This document shows, piece after piece, positions 44,608-53,838 of a DNA stretch of 64,000 nucleotides. Origin of the DNA: an uncultured Alphaproteobacteria bacterium. Its GTDB lineage: Bacteria; Pseudomonadota; Alphaproteobacteria; Methylaequorales; Methylaequoraceae. The stretch's first letter is position 1. Every line of letters starts with the position of its first letter. The translations under genes were made by a program, and so were the position numbers. The notes beneath the pieces were generated by a model. It was not told where the DNA came from and did not search any database. It worked only from the letters and a program-made list of their open reading frames with translations. Where the stretch lies: the NCBI GenBank assembly GCA_902524895.1, contig CABZFH010000001.1, positions 122,876 through 186,875 on the forward strand. The letters run 5' to 3'.

Positions 44608-44615
44608 AAGTTTTT

Positions 44616-44692
44616 GCGCCCGTAGCTCAATTGGATAGAGCATTTGATTTCGGCTCAAAAGGTTAAGGGTTCGAGTCCTTTCGGGCGCACCA
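44616..44692 (+). tRNA. tRNA-Arg (anticodon TCG)
   Basis: A 77-base cloverleaf with CCA encoded. The acceptor stem GCGCCCG pairs with CGGGCGC, the D arm is AGCTCAATTGGATAGAGC, the anticodon stem TTTGA/TCAAA encloses loop TTTCGGC giving TCG (reads CGN Arg codons, mainly CGA), and the T arm has GGTTCGAGTCC. It is followed four bases later by the end of the convergent metalloprotease gene. Confidence 0.95.
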
Positions 44693-44696
44693 AAAA

Positions 44697-45437
44697 CTAT
44701 ATCGATAAGAGTGCGCCATTTTTCTTTAGCCATAAAATATCATTTTTATAGTCCTTCTTAATTTTGTAAATTTCTTTCCAAAAACTTAAAGAATGATTGG
44801 GTTCAACTAAATGACAGAGCTCGTGAATAATCACATAATCTATAACAGATACTGGTGCCATTATTAATTTCCAATTGAGACATATATTTTTTTTTTCATA
44901 ATAACACAACCCCCATTTTGATTTATATTCCTTGATAAAAGCGTTATTAAAAGTAATTTCAACCCTGGAAGAAATTTTTTTGATTCTTGCTAACAAAAAA
45001 TTATAAGCAGAAAGTTTGAACCAGTTTATTAAATTTTTTCTAATTTTATTATCTGATAAGCTATTATCTTTATAAATAATGTTTGTCTTGCTAAGACTAA
45101 TACTTAAACTATTTGCCAACTCGAGTTTTAATTTTTTTTTAGTTCCTAAATAAAAATAAATATTTTTTCTTCTTCTCTTATCTAATAAACACCTATTTTT
45201 TAATTGAATTTTTAACTTTTTATTAATCCAAGACTTTTTTTTATCTATAAAATTTTGTAATTTTAAATCTGATATTCTATAAGGACACCTTATTGTGAGT
45301 TTTGCGTTCTCAACTTTAATCTCAATCGACTGTCTTAAACTTTCGAATACCTCAATTGTTTGATTTTCAAAACAAATAGTTCTCGCAAGGTCTTCATTTT
45401 TTGGATAATAATTCTTAAGTTTCTTTATAAAGTTCAT
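44697..45437 (-). CDS. YgjP-like metallopeptidase domain protein (DUF45)
   Basis: 246 residues, cytoplasmic by sequence. The C-terminal part has the zinc-metalloprotease motif HELCH in VIIHELCHLVEPNHSLSFWK, preceded by KSKWGLCYYEKKNICLNWKL, typical of the YgjP/DUF45 family. The N-terminal part (about 20-120) is the family's beta domain, IEVFESLRQSIEIKVENAKL and CPYRISD. Function in cells is not established. It shares one base with the upstream phosphatase gene and ends four bases from tRNA-Arg. Confidence 0.85.
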   Translation of the reverse strand: MNFIKKLKNYYPKNEDLARTICFENQTIEVFESLRQSIEIKVENAKLTIRCPYRISDLKLQNFIDKKKSWINKKLKIQLKNRCLLDKRRRKNIYFYLGTKKKLKLELANSLSISLSKTNIIYKDNSLSDNKIRKNLINWFKLSAYNFLLARIKKISSRVEITFNNAFIKEYKSKWGLCYYEKKNICLNWKLIMAPVSVIDYVIIHELCHLVEPNHSLSFWKEIYKIKKDYKNDILWLKKNGALLSI

Positions 45438-46018
45438 TAATGACCTATGAATTCTATTGTAAATTTAGAATAGTTTTTTTTTATGAGTGTTAAGGATCCG
45501 TAACCAATTTTTTTCCAATTTTCCTCTACTAACTTATCAAATGATATTTTACTAAGACTTGATAATATACAATTTATGGAACCAGCATGTGCAACAATAA
45601 ATATATCATTTTTGCAATTCAAAATAATTTCTCTGCAAAAAGATTCACATCTTTTAAAAAACTCCGAGTTAGATTCCCCATTAGGTATTTTATAGTTCAT
45701 TAGGTTGTCTTGCCATTTTTTTATCTCTTTTCTTGAAATTTTGCTAAAAGGCTGCAATTCCCAGTCTCCAAAATATAATTCTTTTAATCTTTCATCAATT
45801 TTATAGTTTTCGCAAACTTGGTTAGCTAATTTAGTACATCTTCTCAATGGACTAGAGAAAGATACGATATTTTTGAAGTCAATATTTTCTTGTTTTAATT
45901 TAATTTTAATATCATTTACTTCGTTCATAAAATTACTTGAAACATCAACGTCTGATTGTCCATAAAATGTATCAGCAGGAACATTTAATGAGGTATGTCG
46001 TAATAAGTAAATTTTCAT
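45437..46018 (-). CDS. Histidine phosphatase family protein (CobC/GpmB-like)
   Basis: 193 residues of the phosphoglycerate-mutase-like superfamily. The phospho-histidine motif is KIYLLRHTSL at the N-terminus; other catalytic parts are SFSSPLRRCTKLA, KELYFGDWELQPF and the second histidine in IFIVAHAGSINCIL. ELYFGDWE resembles alpha-ribazole phosphatase (CobC), but the superfamily is too broad to name a substrate. It shares one base with the YgjP-like gene downstream. No cobalamin operon is visible, only an isolated CbiX-like gene at 51248. Confidence 0.8.
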   Translation of the reverse strand: MKIYLLRHTSLNVPADTFYGQSDVDVSSNFMNEVNDIKIKLKQENIDFKNIVSFSSPLRRCTKLANQVCENYKIDERLKELYFGDWELQPFSKISRKEIKKWQDNLMNYKIPNGESNSEFFKRCESFCREIILNCKNDIFIVAHAGSINCILSSLSKISFDKLVEENWKKIGYGSLTLIKKNYSKFTIEFIGH

Positions 46019-46071
46019 ATATTTAACAAAAACTAAAAGAAATTTAATAAAAACTTAACAAAAAATTTATA

Positions 46072-46488
46072 CTATCTATCAAGGTCTTTAAAATCACCTT
46101 CAATTATTTTAGAATTTTTAGATCGATTATTCGAACTCGAAAAGTTAAAATTTCTACTAAAGTTTTTAATCTCATTGGGGAAAAATGAATATACAATTTT
46201 TCTCAATGGTTTTATTAAAACAATCAAACCAAAAATATCTGTTAAGAAACCTGGTATCAATAATAAGATACCCGCTAACCTTCCAAATATCCAATTAAGC
46301 GGTGATTTAATGTCCTTTTCAACATTAAACTTAAAGGAAACTATTAACCAAAAACCTATTAAACCAGTTAAAATCACTAACAAAAGTGCATTCCAAAAAC
46401 CCAATAAATCTCCAAATAAGATAAAAAACATTATTTCGAGAAAAGGTAAAGCAAATAAAAATTTAATACCCATATTTAAAATTAACAT
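46072..46488 (-). CDS. FxsA family membrane protein
   Basis: Small inner-membrane protein of 138 residues with three to four hydrophobic segments. FLFALPFLEIMFFILFGDLLG at the start and LLVILTGLIGFWLIVSF match FxsA; LNWIFGRLAGILLLIPGFLT, followed by IFGLIVLI, is the conserved second half. E. coli FxsA suppresses F-plasmid exclusion of phage T7 when overproduced; its normal role is unknown. ATGs at 46488 and 46473 are both possible starts; the longer is listed. A 53-base gap follows to the phosphatase gene. Confidence 0.85.
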   Translation of the reverse strand: MLILNMGIKFLFALPFLEIMFFILFGDLLGFWNALLLVILTGLIGFWLIVSFKFNVEKDIKSPLNWIFGRLAGILLLIPGFLTDIFGLIVLIKPLRKIVYSFFPNEIKNFSRNFNFSSSNNRSKNSKIIEGDFKDLDR

Positions 46489-46520
46489 TAATTACAATTT
46501 TATTAAATAATTAAAATCCT

Positions 46521-46937
46521 ATGGTTGAATTTATCCAAACACACTCATCAAATCAAATTTCAATTTTTCTATCTTCTTTCTTATTAGGCAGCTTAATATT
46601 TTTTTCAGCAATTATTGCACCTACTGTTTTTAAAACGCTACCCGAAAAAAACGCAAGATCTTTTATAAGAAGTATGTTTCCAAAATTATATTTATGGGGA
46701 ATTGTGGTAAGTTTAATCAATTCTGTAAATTTAATTTTTTTATCACAAAATGCCTTTTATATTTCAATCATTATTTTTTTAGGTTTTTTATTTAGTAGAG
46801 AAATATTGATGCCAAAAATTAATGCGTTAAGTGACGCAAAGAATCAAAAAAAATTTCAGCAATACCATACCTTAAGTGTTTTAATTTTTATAATTCAGTT
46901 AGTATTGATATTTTCAATCATTTTACTAATTAGATGA
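46521..46937 (+). CDS. DUF4149 (TMEM205-like) membrane protein
   Basis: 138 residues with four hydrophobic segments. The first, FLSSFLLGSLIFFSAIIAPT, followed by VFKTLPEKNARSFIRSMFPK, is the family hallmark (a Phe-x-x-x-x-x-Ala-Pro motif then an Arg/Phe-rich loop). LMPKINALSD and the QQYHTLSVL stretch also match. Function unknown. It diverges from the FxsA gene across 32 bases and its 3' end overlaps the convergent HAD gene by 12 bases. Confidence 0.8.
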   Translation: MVEFIQTHSSNQISIFLSSFLLGSLIFFSAIIAPTVFKTLPEKNARSFIRSMFPKLYLWGIVVSLINSVNLIFLSQNAFYISIIIFLGFLFSREILMPKINALSDAKNQKKFQQYHTLSVLIFIIQLVLIFSIILLIR

Positions 46938-47684
46938 AAATACCATTTTTAATAATTCAACATCTACAAATTTTTTATTAAAAGACTCTCCCTTTAAAAG
47001 TTCAAAAGGATCGTTGGGTTCTCCTAAATCTGAAACAACTAAACTTGCTAAGTCAAATTTTTCCTGATTGGTATATTTAGATGGTGTAATAATTACTTTC
47101 AATCCAGCTTCGTATGCAGACAGCATTCCTCTTGGTGCATCCTCAATAGCTAAACAAGAGTTCGGATGAAGTTGTAATTTTTCTAAAGCCCACATGTAAA
47201 GATCCGGTGATGGTTTTTTATAATCCACACAATTACCATGAGCTATTACCTCAAACCATTCTGTAGGATCAATATCTAAACCTTTTTTAAATAGATTTAA
47301 AAGGTTCTGCTCTAATGTATCTGAAACAATAGCCAATCTAATTTTAGCTTTACGTAATTCATTTAATAATCTTACAACTCCTGGTCTAGCTTTAATTTTT
47401 ATCTCATTCAAATTTTCTACATAAATCTGGCTTTTTAGTTTGTGAAGTGTGTTTACATAATTTGAAAAGTTTTTTTGTTTAAGCATTTCAGGCCAAGCCC
47501 TTTTTATATAATAGTTTATTCTTTCTTTCCCTCCACCTACAAATATGAGTTCTTTATAAATAGCTTCGTCCCAATACCAAGATAAACCATATTCTTTAAA
47601 TGCTTCATTAAAAGATATTCTGTGAATTTCCTCACTTTCTGCAATTGTTCCACCAACATCAAATAGAACTGCACTAAGATTCAT
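46926..47684 (-). CDS. HAD-family hydrolase, CbbY/phosphoglycolate-phosphatase-like
   Basis: 252 residues of the HAD-IA superfamily. The nucleophile motif is altered in wording but intact: AVLFDVGGTIAESE has one Asp, with Gly replacing the general acid Asp (DxDGT becomes DVGGT). Motif II is IVSDT, motif III the Lys in CVDYKKPSPDLY, and motif IV CLAIEDAPRGMLSA. The start is the ATG at 47684, with AAAGGA six bases upstream; the TTG further up lacks support. It overlaps hldE by 11 bases. Loss of the second Asp may reduce or change phosphatase activity. Confidence 0.82.
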   Translation of the reverse strand: MNLSAVLFDVGGTIAESEEIHRISFNEAFKEYGLSWYWDEAIYKELIFVGGGKERINYYIKRAWPEMLKQKNFSNYVNTLHKLKSQIYVENLNEIKIKARPGVVRLLNELRKAKIRLAIVSDTLEQNLLNLFKKGLDIDPTEWFEVIAHGNCVDYKKPSPDLYMWALEKLQLHPNSCLAIEDAPRGMLSAYEAGLKVIITPSKYTNQEKFDLASLVVSDLGEPNDPFELLKGESFNKKFVDVELLKMVFSSN

Positions 47685-49119
47685 TTTTAATCCTTTCAAT
47701 TATACTTGAAGTAGATTTTCCTACCTCTAAATCAATCAACTTAACTTCACCACCCCATTTTTTGATTTCAGTGTACCCTACAACATCTTTTAATTCATAA
47801 TCTTGTCCTTTAAATAAAATATCAGGTTTAAGGTATTTTATTAATTTAATTGGCGTTAACTCGTCGAATACTATAATTAAATCTACAAATGAGAACTTCG
47901 AAAGGATGAAAACTCTCTCTTCCTCGTTAATAATTGGTCTATTTTTTCCTTTAATTTTTTTCACTGATGAGTCACTGTTTAAAGCTAAAATTAAATAATC
48001 ACAATTTTCTCTTGATTTTGACAAATATTTTACATGTCCAGAGTGAATAATATCAAAACAACCATTGGTGAAGCCTATTTTACTACGAGTTTTTATTTGA
48101 TTAATTTTAAATTTTGCTTGATTTGCCGTACATAATTTTTTTGTAACTTGAGAATTATTGACTACCTCATCATAATTAACACTTGCTGTTCCAAATTTTG
48201 AAACTGCTATACCAGCTGCTTTATTTGCTACTTTTGCAGAATCGACTATATTCATTTTTGTTGCTAAACATAGTCCTAAATAAGATACAACTGTATCACC
48301 TGCACCTGATACATCAAATACCTCAAGTGCATTAGATGGTAAACTAACAGAAGGTTTATTTATTTGGGAAATTGTCATGCCTTTAGAACTTTTAGTTGTT
48401 ATCAAACATTTTAACTTAAAAGATTTAATAAGTTTTTTTGAAATTTCTTCAATTTTATCTTTTTCATCCAAGTCTGTCATTTTCAACCTCTTTGAAGCAA
48501 CAAGTAGTTCTTTTAAATTGGGAGTCAAGATAGTTGCGCCTGTATAATGATCAAAAGACTCTTTTTTTGGATCTACTATAATAATTTTTTTATGTTTTTT
48601 TGATAATTTTATAATTCTCCCAACTAAGTCTCGAGACAATAATCCTTTATTATAATCTGATAATATAACTAAATCAGAATCTTTTAATTTATTGGTAAAA
48701 CAATCTAATATTTTCTTTTTCAGAGAATTCTTAATCTTAATATTTTTTTCCGAATCTACTCGAAGTATCTGTTGTTGACCTGATATATACCTTTGTTTTT
48801 TTGTAGTCATTGAATTCTTTTCAATTAAAAAGTTTACTGTTAATCTTTTCTCAACTTTGCTTAATTTTTTTAGAATTCTATAATTTATGTCATCACCAAC
48901 AACGGATATTAAATGACATGATCCTCCACCTGAACAAATATTTCTGGCTACATTTCCTGCTCCTCCTAACACAAAGTTTTCTTTTATAGTTTTTAGTATT
49001 GGGATAGGAGCCTCAGGTGAAATTCTTTCAACATCTCCATGAACATAAGAATCCAGAATTACATCCCCAACACATAAAATTTTTACATCCTTAAATTTAT
49101 TTTTTATGGAATCTATCAC
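47674..49119 (-). CDS. hldE: Bifunctional heptose 7-phosphate kinase / heptose 1-phosphate adenylyltransferase
   Basis: Makes ADP-heptose precursor for LPS core. The 481 residues contain a PfkB-type kinase domain (about 1-315; [38 protein letters not shown], and the ATP/catalytic [15 protein letters not shown]) and a nucleotidyltransferase domain (about 345-481; [20 protein letters not shown] with the HxGH motif, then [14 protein letters not shown]). It overlaps the UDP-glucuronate decarboxylase gene upstream by four bases and the HAD gene downstream by 11. GT9 at 3769-4722 could use the product. gmhA and gmhB are not seen. Confidence 0.94.
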   Translation of the reverse strand: MIDSIKNKFKDVKILCVGDVILDSYVHGDVERISPEAPIPILKTIKENFVLGGAGNVARNICSGGGSCHLISVVGDDINYRILKKLSKVEKRLTVNFLIEKNSMTTKKQRYISGQQQILRVDSEKNIKIKNSLKKKILDCFTNKLKDSDLVILSDYNKGLLSRDLVGRIIKLSKKHKKIIIVDPKKESFDHYTGATILTPNLKELLVASKRLKMTDLDEKDKIEEISKKLIKSFKLKCLITTKSSKGMTISQINKPSVSLPSNALEVFDVSGAGDTVVSYLGLCLATKMNIVDSAKVANKAAGIAVSKFGTASVNYDEVVNNSQVTKKLCTANQAKFKINQIKTRSKIGFTNGCFDIIHSGHVKYLSKSRENCDYLILALNSDSSVKKIKGKNRPIINEEERVFILSKFSFVDLIIVFDELTPIKLIKYLKPDILFKGQDYELKDVVGYTEIKKWGGEVKLIDLEVGKSTSSIIERIKNES

Positions 49120-50063
49120 TTCTGTTGTTTTTTTAAAATTTTTTCAAAGTATTCAATTGTTTTCTTTAGACCATCGATTCGATTAACCGATGGTGACCAG
49201 TTAATCTGATTTTTTGCTAAAGTTATGTCGGGACACCTTTGTTTTGGATCGTCTTGAGGAAGTTTTTTAAAAATTAATTTTGCTTTACTTCCTGTTATTT
49301 CTAAAACTTCATTTGCTAAATTTTTAACTGAAGTTTCAACTGGATTACCTAAATTTATTGGCCCAATTAAATTTTTCTTGTTCATCATAAGAATCGTACC
49401 ATTAATTAAATCAGTTACATAACAAAATGACCTTGTTTGTTCTCCATCACCGTAAATAGTTATGTCTTTATTGGTTAATGCCTGAATAATAAAATTTGAT
49501 ACAACTCTCCCATCATTTAATTGCATTCGAGGACCGTAAGTATTAAAAATTCTAATAACCTTAATGTTAACTTTATGTTGCCTGTGATAATCCCAAAAAA
49601 TTGTTTCCGCACATCTTTTGCCCTCGTCATAACAAGCTCTTGGTCCGTTAATACTTACTGAACCTTTATACGACTCATTTTGTGGATGAAGCTCTGGATC
49701 ACCATAAATTTCTGAAGTAGACGCTTGGATTATTTTTGCATTAGTTCTCTTTGCTAGTCCAAGCATGTTTATTGCTCCATGAACACATGTTTTAATTGTT
49801 TGAACGGGATCATTCTGGTAATGTACTGGAGATGCTGGGCAAGCAAAGTTAAAAATTTCATCAACTTCAAGAAATAAAGGAAGCGTTATGTCATGTTTTA
49901 AAACTTCAAAATCTTTGTTATCTATTATTTTTTCAAGATTATCTTCATTTCCAGTATAAAAATTATCACAACATATTACATAATTACCATTTTTTAATAA
50001 TTCCTCGCAAAGATAAGATCCTAAGAAACCAGCTCCACCAGTTACTAATATTCTTTTATTCAT
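49116..50063 (-). CDS. UDP-glucuronic acid decarboxylase (UDP-xylose synthase), SDR family
   Basis: Converts UDP-glucuronate to UDP-xylose for surface polysaccharide. The 315 residues begin with [20 protein letters not shown] (NAD-binding GGxGxxG) and contain [33 protein letters not shown], the catalytic YDEGKR (YxxxK), [10 protein letters not shown] and [13 protein letters not shown], closely the UXS pattern. It overlaps the DUF2141 gene upstream and hldE downstream by four bases each, a coupled envelope-sugar group. Confidence 0.92.
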   Translation of the reverse strand: MNKRILVTGGAGFLGSYLCEELLKNGNYVICCDNFYTGNEDNLEKIIDNKDFEVLKHDITLPLFLEVDEIFNFACPASPVHYQNDPVQTIKTCVHGAINMLGLAKRTNAKIIQASTSEIYGDPELHPQNESYKGSVSINGPRACYDEGKRCAETIFWDYHRQHKVNIKVIRIFNTYGPRMQLNDGRVVSNFIIQALTNKDITIYGDGEQTRSFCYVTDLINGTILMMNKKNLIGPINLGNPVETSVKNLANEVLEITGSKAKLIFKKLPQDDPKQRCPDITLAKNQINWSPSVNRIDGLKKTIEYFEKILKKQQK

Positions 50064-50518
50064 TTTAACTCAATTTCAATAATTTTTTTTTCATTTTGTC
50101 TCAAATCAAAAGATGACTGCTCAAATTTTGGTGCACTTAAAAAAATTGAAGGGTTATTACTAAATCCATATTTTTCATTTGGAATACCAAAAAATGAATC
50201 GAATTTATCATTACTATTCTCATCATGAAAAATTGCTACAGCGTAAATACCTTCTTTTAAATTATTAATTTCATAATTATTCTCAATAATTTTTGAAATT
50301 TTTTCTTTAAATCCTAAAAGTTTTCCTTCTTTTTTTGGAAACTTTTCTTGTTCATTATATATAGCTATATGAATTAAACCACTTTGATTATCAAAATTTT
50401 TTATTTTTAAAATCAAGTCTCCTGATTGTACATTTTTGAAATTCAATATAGATAAAAATGCTAAGAAAAATAAAAAATTTGAAAAGTATTGCACTAAATT
50501 AAATGTTTGAGATATCAT
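50060..50518 (-). CDS. DUF2141 family secreted protein
   Basis: 152 residues. An N-terminal hydrophobic segment (about 13-30) is a likely signal peptide. The body has the DUF2141 pattern: [20 protein letters not shown], then [27 protein letters not shown] and [13 protein letters not shown], a beta-rich fold found in periplasmic or outer-membrane-associated proteins of unknown role. It overlaps the UXS gene by four bases. A 37-base gap separates it from the divergent SYLF gene. Confidence 0.85.
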   Translation of the reverse strand: MISQTFNLVQYFSNFLFFLAFLSILNFKNVQSGDLILKIKNFDNQSGLIHIAIYNEQEKFPKKEGKLLGFKEKISKIIENNYEINNLKEGIYAVAIFHDENSNDKFDSFFGIPNEKYGFSNNPSIFLSAPKFEQSSFDLRQNEKKIIEIELK

Positions 50519-50555
50519 TAATTATATTTTAAATACCTTTTGTGGATATTTTTCA

Positions 50556-51251
50556 TTGATAATAAATTACATGTATAAAATTACTTTATCTATATTTTTA
50601 TTATTTTCTTTTTTTAAAAACGATCTTCATTCTTCTGAAAATGATAAAATTAATGTAAAACAGCTTATTGTAAATTCACAGTTTGCACTAGAAAAAATTT
50701 CTAACACCGAAGATCTCGCTAACTTTCAAGATTACTTAAAGAACTCAAAAGCTATTTTGATTTTTCCAGAGTTATATGAGGGAGGTCTATTTTTTGGTGC
50801 GAAAGGTGGAAATGGAATACTATTGATAAAAAAAACTAATAATTGGTCAGGACCTTTCTTTTATACAATGGGAGGTGTAAGTGTTGGTCTACAGGTAGGA
50901 ATAAAATCTGGAACTATGATCATGACCGTTATGTCAGATAGAGGACTAAAATCGATTATTAAAGAAAGAGTAAAATTTGGAGTTGATATCGATGTCGCAG
51001 TTGTTGATGAAGGAGTAGGTTTTTCTGCTGACAGTACGTTGCGTCTAGCAGATATTTTTTCTTTTTCAGATAATTCTGGTCTATTCTTAGGTAGTTCACT
51101 AGAAGGATCTTATCTGCAACCGAGAAATGACTATAATAAAAAATTACATAACAAGTCATTAAAATCAGGCGATATACTTAATAAAGATTTTATTACTAAA
51201 AGTTCAGAGAAATTTTCAAAATTAATCAATGATATTTTACTTTCTAAATGA
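50556..51251 (+). CDS. Lipid-binding SYLF domain protein (YSC84-like)
   Basis: 231 residues with a signal peptide (about 6-25). The SYLF domain fills most of the rest: NSKAILIFPELYEGGLFFGA, GGNGILLIKK, GPFFYTMGGVSVGLQVGIKS, GTMIMTVMSDRGLKSI and DIDVAVVDEGVGF. SYLF proteins bind phospholipids; the bacterial ones are secreted and uncharacterised. An in-frame ATG at 50571 (MYKITLS) may be the true start. The stop overlaps the CbiX-like gene by four bases. Confidence 0.85.
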   Translation: MIINYMYKITLSIFLLFSFFKNDLHSSENDKINVKQLIVNSQFALEKISNTEDLANFQDYLKNSKAILIFPELYEGGLFFGAKGGNGILLIKKTNNWSGPFFYTMGGVSVGLQVGIKSGTMIMTVMSDRGLKSIIKERVKFGVDIDVAVVDEGVGFSADSTLRLADIFSFSDNSGLFLGSSLEGSYLQPRNDYNKKLHNKSLKSGDILNKDFITKSSEKFSKLINDILLSK

Positions 51252-51988
51252 GTGAGAAAGATACTGAGTTATTACTTGTTTTTTGTGGACATGGCTCTAG
51301 AAATAGAGAATTTATGAATTCTTTTTTATGTTTCTTCAGGAAAATGAAAAGAAAATTCGATATCAAAATGAAATATTGTTTTATAGAAATTAATAACCCC
51401 TTAATAGATTTTGTTTTAGAAACATCTTGTAAAAAATATAAATCGATAATTTTTATTCCTGCACTTATTTTTAAAGGAAAACATTATTTAAAAGATATAA
51501 AAGATAAAATAGATATTTATTCCAAAAAATTTGAGAAAAAAATTATTTTAACAAAAAATCTTAATTTAAATAACGAATTAGTAACGATCTTTAAATCAAA
51601 AATTAATGAAAAAGTTACTAATCGAAAAAGATCTATGCTTCTTACGTGTGCTTCCTTTTCGAAGGAAAAAAATAATGTTCAAATGCTTAGTCAGTATTCT
51701 AAAAAATTATCAATGGATTTAGAAATTAAAAACTTTAATTACTTTTTGTTTGGAAGTGAATCAAAAGTTATATCTAATCTAGAAAAAGAGATAAAAATCG
51801 GTAGTCTAAATTTTATTGTTTTACACCCTATTTTTTTATTTGACGGTTTTTTATACAACAAAATAGTTTCTAAGTTTAAACAGGTCTTTGGTAAAGATCT
51901 ATTTGTTACAGAACCACTATTGGATGAAAAAAAAGTTTTTGATATTTTCTACAAAAAAATTAGAAAGAAATTAACATTACTTGAATAA
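51248..51988 (+). CDS. CbiX-like sirohydrochlorin chelatase family protein
   Basis: Class II chelatase of 246 residues, predicted to insert metal (cobalt or ferrous iron) into sirohydrochlorin. The N-terminal half has LLLVFCGHGSRNREF with the metal-ligand His15; the second half is a diverged repeat with ILHPIF-like FIVLHPIFLFDGFLYNKIV. It is very lysine-rich. A degenerate SUMT-like methylase gene lies only 555 bases away (52544), which suggests a tetrapyrrole link. It overlaps SYLF upstream and the ankyrin gene (convergent, 12 bases) downstream. Confidence 0.8.
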   Translation: MSEKDTELLLVFCGHGSRNREFMNSFLCFFRKMKRKFDIKMKYCFIEINNPLIDFVLETSCKKYKSIIFIPALIFKGKHYLKDIKDKIDIYSKKFEKKIILTKNLNLNNELVTIFKSKINEKVTNRKRSMLLTCASFSKEKNNVQMLSQYSKKLSMDLEIKNFNYFLFGSESKVISNLEKEIKIGSLNFIVLHPIFLFDGFLYNKIVSKFKQVFGKDLFVTEPLLDEKKVFDIFYKKIRKKLTLLE

Positions 51989-52522
51989 TTTCCTAATCTC
52001 TGACTTTCTTGAAAACTTTGCATAATCATGAACTGATCTACCAGAGTAGTCTAAAATGTCTTGATCTGCACCTAAAAAAATTAGTTCTTTAACAGATTTA
52101 ACATTTTCACGTTCTACAGCTATCATTATTGAGGTTCTACCCATACTGTCTTGAAAATTTAAATCTGCTCCTTTATCAACTAAAAATTTTATTAATTCAG
52201 ATTTTTCAAGCATTACAGAATACAATAAGGGTGTAATTTTGTCCAAAAAGACAGAATTGATATTTGCTTTATGCTGCAACAGAAGTTCGATCATCTTCTT
52301 ATTATTATTTTTAACAGCATACGCTAAGGGGATCATTTTATCTGAATCAATTTTCGAACTAGATTGTCCTTCCTCTAAAAGTTGTTCAAGTCTTTCAAGA
52401 TTTGCTTCTTTTAAAGCTGATTTATAGACTAATTCAGGAAATACTTCACTTTCTACTAAAGGATATAGATTATTAAAAAAACAAAAAAATATTAAAAGCT
52501 TAAAAGATATTAACTTTTTCAT
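51977..52522 (-). CDS. Secreted ankyrin-repeat protein
   Basis: 181 residues with a signal peptide (about 1-22, KKLISFKLLIFFCFFNNLYP) and about four ankyrin repeats: DKMIPLAYAVKNNNKKMIEL, DKITPLLYSVMLEKSELIKF, VDKGADLNFQDSMGRTSIMI and a last one ending in LDYSGRSVHDYAK. The start is the ATG at 52522; a TTG at 52528 is possible. Ankyrin repeats bind proteins, so this is probably a periplasmic partner protein. It faces the chelatase gene and diverges from the methylase gene across 21 bases. Confidence 0.82.
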   Translation of the reverse strand: MKKLISFKLLIFFCFFNNLYPLVESEVFPELVYKSALKEANLERLEQLLEEGQSSSKIDSDKMIPLAYAVKNNNKKMIELLLQHKANINSVFLDKITPLLYSVMLEKSELIKFLVDKGADLNFQDSMGRTSIMIAVERENVKSVKELIFLGADQDILDYSGRSVHDYAKFSRKSEIRKLFK

Positions 52523-52543
52523 AATCAAAAGTATATTATAATA

Positions 52544-53233
52544 ATGATTACAAGAAAAAGTATTTTCTTAATTGGAGCGAATCCAGATGATTTTAACGAC
52601 ATTACATATGGAGCTTTATCAAATATAAAAAAGTCTGATTGTATAGTTATTTCAAAAATTTTTAAAAGAAATTTTTTAAAAGTTTTAAAGCAATTTGATA
52701 TTCCAATCCTTTTTGAAGAAAAAATTTCTTACAAAAAAAGTGAACGAAAAAAATTATGGGAAAATATTGAATTATTATTTGAAAAATATAATCATATTGC
52801 TCACATTAAAGAAAATGATCCAATAATTTTTAATGACGGTATTAGAGAATTTAATTACTTCAAAAAAAAATTTAATGTTCAATTTCAGCCGGGAGTTATA
52901 AATGTTGTTTCATTTCTTAACAAACTAAAACTTTCATTAACCGATAGAAGGCTGAATTCAACTGTTTATTTTTATGATTTTATTAATGAAGAGTTGAATT
53001 TCAATTTTTCTAGTTTAGGATTTGAGAAAATATTTATAAGAATTAATAAAACGGTAGATAATAGAAAATTATTTAATGAATTTAATAAGCTAAAGCCAAA
53101 TTATGAAATTTCAATTTTATTTTTTGAAAGAAATTTATTGTTAAATGTTTTTGATAAAAATTTAATCGAGAAAATCAAGTATAATTTGTCCAAAAAAAGT
53201 AATGTCATCTTAATTTTTAGTAAAAGAAAATGA
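52544..53233 (+). CDS. Degenerate uroporphyrinogen-III C-methyltransferase-like (tetrapyrrole methylase) protein
   Basis: 229 residues related to SUMT/CobA. Alignable landmarks are SIFLIGANPDDFNDITYGAL (about 6-25; canonical VGAGPGD is GANPDD here), HIKENDPIIFNDG (about 87-99; canonical KGGDPFVFGRG), FQPGVINVVSFL, and LSLTDRRLNSTVYFYDF (canonical PLTHRGLASSV). Spacing is right but key glycines of both SAM-binding loops are replaced, and the C-terminus is short. Activity is uncertain: it may be a fast-evolving functional enzyme or one losing function. The stop overlaps the Sco gene by four bases. Confidence 0.62.
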   Translation: MITRKSIFLIGANPDDFNDITYGALSNIKKSDCIVISKIFKRNFLKVLKQFDIPILFEEKISYKKSERKKLWENIELLFEKYNHIAHIKENDPIIFNDGIREFNYFKKKFNVQFQPGVINVVSFLNKLKLSLTDRRLNSTVYFYDFINEELNFNFSSLGFEKIFIRINKTVDNRKLFNEFNKLKPNYEISILFFERNLLLNVFDKNLIEKIKYNLSKKSNVILIFSKRK

Positions 53234-53838
53234 ACCGATTTAGACCAAGTATAGCGAAGAATATAATCTTAATATTGTTTATTGGATTATTTTTGTTCTT
53301 AACTAATTACTTTACCAATGAACTAATTAAGCCAAACAAAAAAATTGATAATCAACCTGATATCGGAGGAAAATTTATACTTTTGGACCAAAATGAAAGG
53401 GTATTTGACTCTAGTACAATTAATAAACACAAACTCATTTATTTTGGATATACATATTGCCCTGATGTTTGCCCATTTGATATTTTAAAATTAGACAGAC
53501 TTTTTACTGAAAATATAAAAATCAATCAAAATATAGTCCCAATTTTTATAACTGTTGATCCGAAGAGAGATTCAACCGATGAAATTAGAGATTTTCTTAA
53601 AAATTTTAACAACAAAATCGTAGGGCTTACTGGCAGTGTAAATCAAATTGATTCAATTCTGAAACAATATAGAATTTACAGAAAATTTTCTGAAGACCCA
53701 GATTCGAGTGATGATTATTTAATAAATCATACTTCTTTATTTTATCTAGTAGATGAAAATGATAAATATGTACAACATTTTAGTTCACAAGATTTTTTTG
53801 GGTCTACTAAAAAATTCTTCACTGATTACAAATTTTAA
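53230..53838 (+). CDS. SCO family protein (Sco1/SenC/PrrC)
   Basis: Membrane-anchored thioredoxin-fold copper chaperone for assembly of the cytochrome oxidase CuA site. 202 residues with one N-terminal membrane segment (about 11-30). The copper ligands are Cys77 and Cys81 in YCPDVCPFD and His167 in INHTSLFYLVD; ITVDPKRDSTDEIRDFL is also conserved. The start overlaps the methylase gene (ATGA). A PCu(A)C chaperone at 36363-36842 would act in the same pathway. It abuts the convergent PBP gene with no gap. Confidence 0.92.
   Translation: MNRFRPSIAKNIILILFIGLFLFLTNYFTNELIKPNKKIDNQPDIGGKFILLDQNERVFDSSTINKHKLIYFGYTYCPDVCPFDILKLDRLFTENIKINQNIVPIFITVDPKRDSTDEIRDFLKNFNNKIVGLTGSVNQIDSILKQYRIYRKFSEDPDSSDDYLINHTSLFYLVDENDKYVQHFSSQDFFGSTKKFFTDYKF

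Noticed and set aside
44616..44692. tRNA-Arg as an active integration site
   Set aside because: No direct repeat of its 3' end was noticed nearby and the integrase-like protein lacks a catalytic domain.
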